From Phoronis australis (taxonomy: Eukaryota; Phoronida; Phoronidae): 64,000 nt of DNA. A program made the translations under genes and the position numbers. Positions 38,701-50,700 of this stretch are shown in pieces; the stretch's first letter is position 1; the number at the start of each line of letters is the position of its first letter. Where the stretch lies: NCBI GenBank assembly GCA_002633005.1, contig NMRA01000242.1:284868-348867 (forward strand), given 5' to 3'. A model generated the notes under the pieces. It saw nothing but the letters and a program-made list of their open reading frames with translations, ran no database searches and was not told the DNA's origin.

Positions 38701-41700
38701 TCGCCCGTGACTGGCAGGCTCTTGTCGACCGTGACTGGCAGGCTCTTGGTAGTAGTTCTGAGTATAATGCTTCTCGTACTTGTGTTCAAGGGGTTTCAGT
38801 TCAATGGTGGAGTCAAAGCCAGCAATAAGTCCAGCGAAAGCATGTAAGTCCAACTTGGGACCCTGGAACTTGTTCTGCAGCGCCCGACCTAGCCAGTAGA
38901 TTGTTATACACACCTGAAATGAACAACAAATAAACTGTACAGGATGTGAATTACATCATGGGAATAACAGCAAAATGGGAAATCCAGTGGCTTCACCAAC
39001 TGGCTATGAGAGGAGTATAACCTTGTGGTGGAGTAAATATTACAGTCTGACCTCTTTTCATAAGATATTACCCAGCAGGCAGTCATGATATAGAAATCAA
39101 TAAAGCAGGCAGGCTTTATGTAAACTTACACTGAAAATGGAAATTGACCGTGAAGCTTCCCTTGAAAAAACAAGTTTGAACCGGTTTTTAAGTTTCACAA
39201 CTGTAGGTTAGAGTAGGGCAGACAAACAAGATCAAGTTTTCTTAAAAGACAATTCTGCACTATAACTACTATCAGACAGCATCTTTGAATAGTAGAGGGC
39301 TAAAAACAGATAAAGGAAAATTCTAGTAATTATTTTAACCTGAAATCGGTAAACATTTTACCACAGATTTGCGTATAATGACACAACACTTGAACTTCAT
39401 TTCTATTATTTAGTAAGACTCCTTGGAAATAGCCTCAAAGACACAGCGAGTGTTACTGTAAATGTAAAACTTGGTTTTAATTTGGAGAGTATCCTGCACA
39501 ATGCTGGGTCATACCAACACGCATAAAATTATCCTGAAAGGAGACCACAAAATAAGGCTAATGCAATTGTTGAATCACAAATTAGTAAAATCACAAAACC
39601 TTGACAACTCACTGACTGGACAATACATATTTACATTAGGGTAAATAATTTTTTGCATTTCATCTCATTTAGCTGGTTAAAAAACCAATTGGGCCTTTTA
39701 CTCTCATCAAATCGGTTTTATATTCCTTATTGTGATAGGATACTATATCTGCTACCAAGTATCAAAAACCTTCAGCAACTGGACAAACGCTAAAGAGGCC
39801 AACCCTAAATTTGGAAATACGACACCAGTAAGCATTGTCTGGGGTTGGCAGCTGGGGGAAGGTGATTAAATGTGAAACCTTCCTACACCCTCATTCAGCC
39901 AAAGTTATGTCATGTGCAACCCCCCACCCCAAACAGCAGAAGTTCAGAACAAGATAACCTTGCACACAGAGGAAGGTAACACATCACTAACTTCACTCAA
40001 TCAACACAGCCTGAATTTGAGATGCCCATCTGCACAGTGAGAGGTGACATAAAGAGAACGTGTGGATGATAAATGCAAGTCTGCCACTGTTAAATGTGTA
40101 AAAAACAGGGCTTTGTAAATTTGAATTCCAAATGCATACTGAGAACAAATTTTTCAAAACATAGCAACTGACTGAGCTTGAATTTTCACCTTTTACTGCA
40201 GATCAACTTGAGAGGCAGTGTGTTCAAAACTTGAACTGAACAGGAATTCAATCAACTGGAGTCAGGCGTGATAATTAAAACCACCATGGAAAATAGACAT
40301 TAAGCACCTCTCACATATCCTAGAGAGGACCAAATAAGACCAATATAACTAGGAATAATTTTGTACAAAACGCTAAAAGTAATCACAAATAAAACATCCA
40401 TACTCTTTAGAATCGGTAAAAAGTACTGTCCACTCAATACTCCTCATCAAAGGAAAGATAAAACTACATATTAGCTTGCCAAGCATAATGAGATTATTAA
40501 GTAAAAAGAGAGAAATTACCCTACATTTAGTGGACCAACACCAAGAGCAGAGCAGTACAGCTCATGAGTTGACGAGGATAACAGTGCGTGAAGTATGAAC
40601 CCAGTAGAGGTGCTGCTGGTTGTTTGCTCACACTATAGACACCAAGACATGTCAATAGACCTGTTATTTTTAATCTCTCTGGCCAATGAAAACGACGTTC
40701 CAAACGAGGTTTTTTTATTGAACACCACACAGTAAATATTAGCTCACCTTGGTTGCAGGAATGGAAATCACCTTCTCACCTCAGAAGCATTGTGCAAATG
40801 CAGCTTGTAAATACATTGATTAAGTTCAAACCTACCGGCTTTCAAGTGCACATGGAACATTACAGTGAAGTAACCAAAGTGTGATCTCCATAAACATGAT
40901 GGATATTCTGTGAATTATCCACTTATTACCTGCCATCCATAAACTGTGAGATTGCCCCTTGACAGGTCCATACCATAATTATAGGTGACAAGTACTACAT
41001 GGTAAATGGTCATTGACCACCTTGTACAGAGTGAGAAAGTGTTGCTTTTTCACTATGATGTAGCAGCAGAAGTCCCTTCCCCAGACTAACAATATCACTA
41101 ACCCTGTACATATAACACGGCTATAATCTATAAACCTGTGATCCGTCCAAGAAGCAAACTTCTCATTTAGAACACATTGTTTCTTTCTCGAGCGAGAAAT
41201 GATTTCTGAGTTTCAAAAGAACTGGTAGTTCATTATTCTTTGAGAACATTTCAATATATACAAGAGCAATGCAGAGCATTGAAATGCGTCCACGAATGCG
41301 TCGCAAATGGTGTGCTTTTAGGGTTATTTATTTGTATCATAAAAGTGGCCACTAGATGACACAACAACATACAATCCATCCAGAAACGAGAACATGCCAT
41401 AGTTCATAAAACCTGTCAAGGAACTTCAGAGAAACAAAGGAAAACAGAACAAAATGAAATTGCCACTTGTGGGCGCAGCACCCGTTCCATCCGCCTGAAA
41501 GTCGTCGTCTGTTATCTCCAATAAATCCACTTACTAAATTTAATAAAGATCCTGCATTGGGTTTTGGGGATACAGCTATGAATGCAAAACAAAACAAAAC
41601 TACCACTAGGAGGCGCCATCATCAAACGTCCTCTTCACACTGAAAACATGTAAGCCAATTTTCAAAACCATCCCTAGAATGATTTGGTTGATCGAGGGGT

Positions 41701-44700
41701 GGACGCCAAAAAGAAGATTTGAAAACAGCAAAAATGGCCACCAGGTGGCGCAACATACCTTGATTCCATCCAAAAACAGGATGATAGCGTCATCTCCCCA
41801 ATAGATGCCTATATTAAAAATTTTATGAAAATCTGCGAGGACTTATAAAGATACAGACTCGTAAATGTAAAAAACTAAAATTGCCACTATGGGGCACACC
41901 AGAAGTCAGATCCGTCCAAGTCGTTGTCGTCCATTGTCAACATCATATAAATATACTTGCTAAATTAAGTAAAGATCCTGCAAACAGTTCAATAGATACA
42001 GCCTTGAGCGCAAAAAAAAAACTGCCACTAGGAGGTGCCACAGTAGTCAAACTCATCGGAAAATCGTTGTCAGTCGTCCACTTCATAGTAAAAACATACA
42101 TGCAAATTTTCACAATTATTCTGGAAGTTGTTTGGTTGATAGACGAGTGGACGCCAAAAAACAGACTCGAAAACAGTAAAAAGGGCCACTAGGTGGCGCA
42201 AACTAGGTCATATCCATCTGAAAACGGAGAGATAACGTCACCTCATTAACAGATGCCTGTATGCCAAATTTTATAAAATATGTTGAGGACCTTTGAAAAT
42301 ACAGAGGTAAACGTAAAAAAAATAAAATTGCCACTAGTTGGCACACCAGTAGTAAGATCCGTCTGAAAATCGTCGGCCTCTGATGCTAACATCATATAAG
42401 TACACCTACTAAATTTAGTAAAGATCCAGGGAACGGTTTAGGGGATACAGCCATAGGCGCAAAAAAATCAAAACTGCCACTAGGAGGTGCCACAGTAGTC
42501 GAAGTCGTCGGAAAATCATAGTCACCTGTCCACTTTATAGTAAGAACATATGTGGCAATTTTCACAATCATCCTTTGAGCGGTTTGGTTGATAGAGGTGT
42601 GGATGCAAAAAAACTGACTTGAAAACAGTAAAAATGGCCACTAGGTGGTGCAAACTACGTCAAATCCATCTGAAAACGTTCAGGACTTTTGAAGATACAC
42701 AGGTAAACATAAAAAACTAAAATTGCCACTAGGGGGCACACCGGTAGTCGGATCCGTCCGAAAGTTAACTCATGCTGTCCCAACCACGGAAGGAACACAT
42801 GTGCAAAATTTCATGAACATATGTCACGGCGTTTTGGAGATAGAGCAGCAGACGCTGGACGGACATCGGATGGACGGACGGACGGAGATGACGGCATAAT
42901 GCGTCCACATATAAAATATGTGGGCGCATAAAAATGACATGGTGGCAGTGAAACAACTTGTACAAGGGGTCTCATATTTTGATAACCAGTTTTCTCAACT
43001 GAATAACAGACATCAACTGGTTCTTAAAGTCTGGGACCCCAGTAAGTGACTAGCTGAGCCTGGTCTCAAGCACTCAGGACTTTTCAAAGCTCTGAAATCA
43101 CCTCCAACTTGACTTTGAAACCAATTTCAAAATCGTGATTGGTCAAAATTTTTGTGACTGAAGACAAGTTCATATCTCCTTTAACAGTTCAAAACAACAG
43201 ATGCAAGCAATCAAGTTGTATCTACAGCACAAATAAGAAACCATAACAGTACAGGTACCGCAAAGGAAAGAACACGAATCTTAGTTTTAGGTTTGTCATT
43301 TGTTTAACAAGAAAACTTGATGCCCAGCGCCACCTCTTGTAGTCAAAAGAAAGTATGATTGTTACTAAGTAACAAAATATCAACAAATTTTAAGAACTTT
43401 CATCACTTACCATAAAAAGAAAGAAGTTTTTAATAAAAATTAAGCAAGTACTGGCATGCATTTCCTGCAAACTGCTACATGGACATTGATAAATCTATCA
43501 GCTAACTCTGGAAGCACAAACTTCATTTCTGAACAGACAGACTGGTGTCTGTTACTTAACACTACATGTCAGTGTTCACCTGTCACTCACTAAGCCCAGC
43601 AGTCCATTAATGCTGAAGGGCCAAATATCTCAAGTATGAGTTAATGAACGTAAATGACAGGCATCAATGTATGTTGACATTTTCAAAACAAGCTAAGAGC
43701 AACTTACTATGACTGTCCAGGGTATGGCTTGACAAGGAACAACTAGAAGACCTGACTGTTTAATGACCAAGTCAGAAAACAATTTGAAACCCAACTGAAC
43801 AGTCAGATACACAAAATCCATAAGCCAAATTGAACAAAATGAGTGAATAACCCTGGTGATCGACTATATAGCTAAAGGCAGGGACCATATAGCTAGACCC
43901 ATGCTCCATACAGTTAAATGCATATACTATACAGCTAAGCACATGGACCATATGGCAAGATGCATGACCCATATAGCTACACAAATGGACTATACTGATT
44001 GACGCATGGACTATAGAGCTAGACGCATGGACCATATAGCCAGTTGCATGGACCCCATAGCTATATGCAAGGACCATAGAGCTAGAGCATGGATCATATA
44101 GCCAGATGCATGTACCAATGCATGTACCATACAGCTAGTTGCATGGACCTGTAGCTAGACACATGGAACTTATGGCTAAGACAAAAAGGAACCATATGGC
44201 TAGATGCATGGACCACATTGATAGATGCAAGGTCCATGTAGCTAAACGCATGGACTATACAGATTGATGCATGGACCATATAGCATGGAGTAATACATTC
44301 AGCAGCAAACCCTGACCAACTATGGTAATTCTCCATCTGTGTAGCACACAATCTGGCAGACAACTAGTTTTTTGGTCCATAAATTTCTCAGCAGAAGTTG
44401 TGTACTGAGAAGATGTCATAAAACAACATTTGATTAAGTTTCCCTTATTTGCAGGAAGTCAATCAACCTCTCTGAAAAATAGAAAAATCACAATTTTGGC
44501 AATTATTTTTTGTGTAAAAGCTGTGAAGACTCACTGAATGGCCACACATCTGTATGCACCCAAGGAAAATGGTCCAAATCAACCTTGTTACAGAAGCTGC
44601 ATTCTGCATTGTTTCTCATAACCAACCTCTTGGTGTCAATGTTAAACTGGTCACCCACTTTGTAACTAATCAAATATTAAGCAAAATATCTACAAACCCT

Positions 44701-47700
44701 TCATATCTAGACAGGTATATAAGTAGTGTTACCTGAACACAGGTGTAAAATATGTCACAGCTACTCCAGACATTAAGAAGTGAAAATGATAACGTAACTA
44801 AAATACCCGACAGGTTGAAACGAGAAAATCCAAGCCACTCACCTTAGCAGGTGAACGTCCAGTGTGGCCACACACCAAATGTAACAACTGCATGTATTAC
44901 AATACAGGCTGGGTCTCTAAATCTAACGACTAGACTTAACAGACAGTTGTTATTGAGATAGTATAGGGGCTACTGTAAATCACAACTGAGAGCAGAAGGT
45001 GCATCATAAGACTGTTCTTACATACAACAAACACAGTATGTTAACAAGTAGAGGTACCACCAACATACCACTCGCAATTATGTGCTTCCTTCCAAGATAC
45101 ACAACATTACTCAGACCCCAGTTGCTCGACACACCCATAGCTCAGGTATTAATGTCATGGTATGCAAAATGAAACAATGGTTGTTGTAGATATGGATCAT
45201 AAGATGAAGTGGGAACTTACATTGCGAAGTCGTCTGTCAACTTCTTGTTTTATCTGCTCACTCCTGTAAAAATGAAATATTCAAATATCACTGTCACTTG
45301 AATTTATGAAATAGCTATGTCTTTAGTCACAGGTAAAAAAGTCGGTCAGGTGACACCTGCCAGGTGAAAATGATAAATCAGACGATTGGTACAATAGGCT
45401 AGATGATATGTCACTGAACCGCGAACTTGTCTGAAGTCTGCATAAACAAAGGCTGTTCTCAATTCACAAATAAATGTTGGACACAACTAAATTTTTACAT
45501 TCCACTTTTAGCTAAGTCAACGTCATTAGTCCAATTTAAATATTAATCTCAATAATTAACGTGTTGTGCATGTGACACGGAATAAAGAAATGTGGCCTTG
45601 AACACCATTATTGGTCAGTATCACCAGGAACAACTTCCCCTGGAACCTGTTTCTCAACTGTCCATGTCCAAAGCCCAATCATACAACTTCCTAACAGGTT
45701 AATGATTGGTTGATACGACAGTAGTCCAGTGAGGCAGCAGTACATATAGCTGCGTGTAAACCAGAGCAGCTGACACAGAACAGCTGATCGGGCCCAAGTA
45801 TGTATGTAAACACAACTGATACGCAGCAAATTCATACACCTGCAGTCAATTTTGTTACTAGGTTGAGGAGTAGAGCACGTTGCACGTGATCCGTTGCTGC
45901 GGCATTAACTACACTTCTAAACACAAACTGGGGCACAGCAGAAGAGGTCATATTATATTGTGCTTGCGCAACAGGGTAAACACCCTGTTATGGATGTTTG
46001 CTATTGTTAATCCGAACATGCACACTTCATGTAAATAGTGCAGATCCAGTTCACAATGATGTCATGTAAATGCGACTGAAGTGGTGCAACTCGCGCAGTG
46101 AAAACTTGCACCGTTTCAAGTGTTCTTTTTGTATAAACGGCTATTGAGAAAAGTAACATGAGTACACACACAAAAAATTGGGGGAGTTATGACAAAACCT
46201 CAGTCAAGCAAATGATGAAATTACCCATTGGGTTGAGACATGATTGGGTTCAGGACATGCAAACTTAATGTACACCTGGGAGTGTGCTCATAGAATAAAA
46301 AAGAACATGCCCTTGCACAAGTTATCCTACAACAGCTGCATTAGAAAGTGTTGAACTATTGTCATTGTTAGTATGATACTGACCTAGCTGCTGGCTTACA
46401 TATCCATGGGGAATGACATTACAAAAATTGCAAGAGTTGATTGTTTTTTAATGCATTCAAATAACAGACCATGAGGTTCACTGCTTAGATAAAAGTTAAT
46501 CTCTCCCCACTCTACTAAAACTAATCAATAAATTGCCTGTTGACCAAATACTTGCAGAGGTATAACAAACAGTTTGCCTGACTTGGGACAGTTTATCAAT
46601 TTCAGAATTTCTGCCTCCTTCAACAGTACTGTTGATGGATTACTGACAAGAATCCAGTAGATTTACTTGACAAGAGCCAGTCAACATCTGTACGACACTC
46701 CATCACCAATGGATAGAGGCACTTACTCAGCAATTGCTCGATTTGACAAATCTTGCAGGTCTCCGGGATCAAAAAGTTGAGCTCGCTTCAGGCCAAAGTG
46801 TTCTTCACATGCCCGTAGGAATACGTTTAAGTTGTCCTGAAAGACACAATGCAAATATTGGAATAGTTCAATGTATTTGGAGAACTGACATAATTGTCAT
46901 TGTCTAGACATCTCTAGCTGAACAACTACAAGGAGTTTATAGTCATTGTAAGTCTAAGGTCATTACATCTACAGGACAGCACATCAGACAAGTGCCATTC
47001 AAAAAGTTCAACTCTAAACCCTTACTCAAATAAAAAAGAAAGCAAAACGAGTCCTTCTCAAATAGGCCCAGTCCTCAACTTGTATGGCTGCGAGGTGGCG
47101 CCACTACGGTAGTTCAAAACAGTTGCCCAAATATTCGCCTCAGTTGGCATTCTGTCACGTATTTTGCTCGTTTTAAAGCATCCTCCATAGGGCACTGTTG
47201 TAAAAGATGGGACATTCACTTTGGAACCAGTTATGTTGTACTTTGTGCAATGCTTTCGAAGTTTTAGTCCAGTATACTCTTCATATTTTCAGGTAATATA
47301 CACTCTGTCACTGTGGAACAGAGAGGAAAAGCTTTCTGCACCTATTTCAACCCCAAACATAGCAAAAACTATGCCCACACCGCAATAGTACTCTAGACAA
47401 GGTACTCCTGCAATGGGTTGTAATAACGTTTAGCACTAACATAAGATGCAGCTACAGTATTTGGGTTGGGGCAACTTGACACGCGTGACAACTTACCCCA
47501 CATTATCGAGATAGGGCAATTAATGACACGCATGACAACTTACCCCACCTTATCGAGGTAGGGCAACTTGACACGCGTGACAACTTGCCCCACCTTATCG
47601 AGGTAGGGCAACTTGTTTTACAGTAACTTGCTCTAGTGCATTAGTCCTACTGTGGATGCAAAACTGCTAACAAGACAGAAGTATCATAATAACCAGCCCT

Positions 47701-50700
47701 ACGCTTACTCAGCTACATGCATGTGGATATCTAATAAATCCTGTCACAAGGTAGAGATGTGTGCGTGTGTAGTGTACACTCAGCTGAACGGGGGTAAGTT
47801 GTTATCTAGTAACTCACAGTGTAGACATGACTAAAGTATACTTTACAATCAGTATTCACCAGCCTTATTGAGGTCCCACTGTCAGTTTGTATTAAAGGTA
47901 AGAATCCTCACTCCATGATGACCTTTCAAATACATAGTTTTCAAGGTCAGTAACAACCCCATTTCAAAATGAACATTCACCAAGCTCACAGTAAGTCACT
48001 TGCTGTCCAGCAGACTATAGTCCTAGGTGTACAAAATATTGGAATCAAAATTGTGTGTAACACATTCCACAGTGATAAGCTCATCCAGAGGCAATCACAA
48101 TTGTCAATCATTTATTATAAACTATCCTTTTCCACACATCTCTCACTAAAATATAGAATCCTGTCATAAGTGAGCTAATCTTTACCTGCAGCTAAAGCAA
48201 ACAGTCCCTCACTTGTCTATTGTAGGCCAACTATTAATGCAACAACTGATCTACCTGTATCCTATTTCCAATCATGAGGATAGAATAGATCTCAAACGAA
48301 ATTAATGTACTATAACAATAGAAAGAGCTGAGGCCAGAAAATAATCACACCACTTAATGAGAGCCAATTTACTGAGTATTCACTGTATGAGTGATAGTCT
48401 GCAGTGACATGAGCTGTGCTGTGTATAGTCCTCATCACCCCCCTAGTAGTCCCCACCAAAGACACCAGAAGCGTGTTCAACAGAGTGAGCGCCCACTAGC
48501 GTGTACTCGCGAACACAAGGAACAGCTCCTGAACAGCTGTGAGCGCTCACTGTGCGATCCAGTATGGTGACCGAAGCAGATTGTGTTGAACATCTTAGCC
48601 GATGAGCTTAACACTAACAGTCCTTCCTATGGCGTACTGAGCGATAAATATGATTAATCTTCGCCAATAATTATTAATATCGGCAGCCCAAGACAACAAC
48701 CGTGAAGGTTTTGGCCCGACAAGAATCGAAAATTATGTCGAGGAAACTGTTCCTCGCTACAGCGACCCGCAATTTAAGTCGCAGTTTCGGATGAGTCGGT
48801 CAACTTATGAGGTTAGTTTTCGTGTTGCAGAACCATAATGGGTTCATATGTTGCAGACGTGAAACCTTCGCAGGACGCTATCTTGGAAATCTAAGCGAAC
48901 ATGCTCTCGAGGTTGTTCGCGAGCGCTCACGAGCGCTAACGTGAACACAGCTGTTCAGGACGAGGGCGCTCAAATCGCTCGCGGGCGCTCACTCTATTGA
49001 ACACGCTTCAGGATGTCATGGAGGAAACACCCAAACACCTTCCCTGGATGCCCACCTTCAACACCAGGACACACAACACCACAGTAGCCCCACCTATTGA
49101 CAGCTACAGATTGTACAGGCCTCAATGGCATTGAACACTGCACACACGAGATTGAAATGGACATACCTGAACTAATACACACACGATGTCAAATGTAAAA
49201 TTCATGAATGATAACCCCAAACAATGGTGACATATTTTTAACATGGTACATGCAAACAACTAAAAATCAATTACCGTATTCTTCCTAATAATGGCCCAGG
49301 GCACTTAGAAAATTTTGTTTCAGGGGGGCGCTTATTGATAGCCGGTCTCCAAAACGGGTGAAATCGGAAGCTAAGATTCATCATATTTACGCTCTATGAC
49401 GTATCTGTAACCTGTGACAGACTTTCTACAAAATTGTGGTGTATTGCTATCAAACTTTGCTGTTAAATTACGATCATTTTACAGAAAATTGTGCTGAAAT
49501 CCCAGGGCGAAAATTCACCGACTGACTGCCTCGCAATCGTCGATATGGCCACTTGAATGCTTGAAAAAAATACAGTTTTGACTCTAGGAAATTACCTGAA
49601 ATCCTCCTAAAGTTTTCCAAATAGCGTCCCTAAGATTTTTAAGTTCCCGTGGAGTTAATGGGATTAATGGCAAGTTAACTACAAATCTGTGCTACATCGT
49701 GCCATCTATGATCGGCAACACAAGAAAAATCTGGACGAACACACGTTGTTCTCATGTGATGTTTGTTTTGAAGTTTGTCTGCGTTCGTGAGTATGTGAGC
49801 GCGTGCGTGTCACCAGAGTTCATTTGCCAGAGTAAACACAATCTAACTAGCTGGATGTGCATTGTATCTAAAGAAATTAGCACAAGCAGTAGGCCTAAAG
49901 CAGAACGTGTTTCATTCAGCACTTGCCCGTCTCATGAGCTAAAAACGTTCGACATTTGTCTCGGTAAGGCCCACATTAGTTATATCGTGTGGCTGGATGC
50001 ATACGTGACTATCTGACAGTTATTTTTCGGTGTTATGGTGTCAGTGGTCATTTTATCGGATATTTGGCATAAAAACACCAATTATGATTGATCAAACAAC
50101 CCCTCTAAAAAATTTTTATAGTATTAGAAACTGTCGGTAATTAGTGCCAATATTCATTTCTTGCCGATGCTATGCTACCCATTTCATGAATGGATAGTTC
50201 CCGACTAATGTCTTTGATGACAAGTTCATGTATGTAGTGCACGCTTCCAGGCCACGTGCTTTTAACACTGGACAAGTTTTTTATTATTCTTCGATTCGCG
50301 GTTTTCACATGTACAAAGAAATTTGGATTCCTGTTGAGGGCGGGAAATATCTACAATACAATACCATAGACAAGTATACTACGTCTGTTCTGAAAGGCCA
50401 GACCATAGTGGGACACATTCCTCGCAAGATCAGCAAAACTTTTGTGTTTGTTTTGAGGCACGACGGAAGTTTGAAGTGTATCGTCTCGGTTAAATACCGA
50501 CATAGCGGCAAAGCTCGTGGTCTACAAACTCTGCGCACAATGATGTTTTTCGTGACTGTCGGATGTTATCGATAAACTGAAGACGTTACTGTAGAATTTT
50601 AGGACTGTAGGTAAGGCATTTTTCGCACGTACCCGTTAATGGGCTGGGCGCTTATTTTAGCATAGTCTGAAAACGCGTGGGGCGCTTACAGGGGCATGGG

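Larger units (their letters stand above)
38914..45220. other. Intron of the LMO7-like gene
   Basis: Contains repeat copy C (41261-42929) and a 21-24 bp minisatellite (43866-44290). No exon is required by the phases of the flanking CH exons. Confidence 0.6.

Noticed and set aside
43772-44363. Two minus-strand frames rich in YMVHAS repeats
   Set aside because: Minisatellite translation; no other coding evidence.
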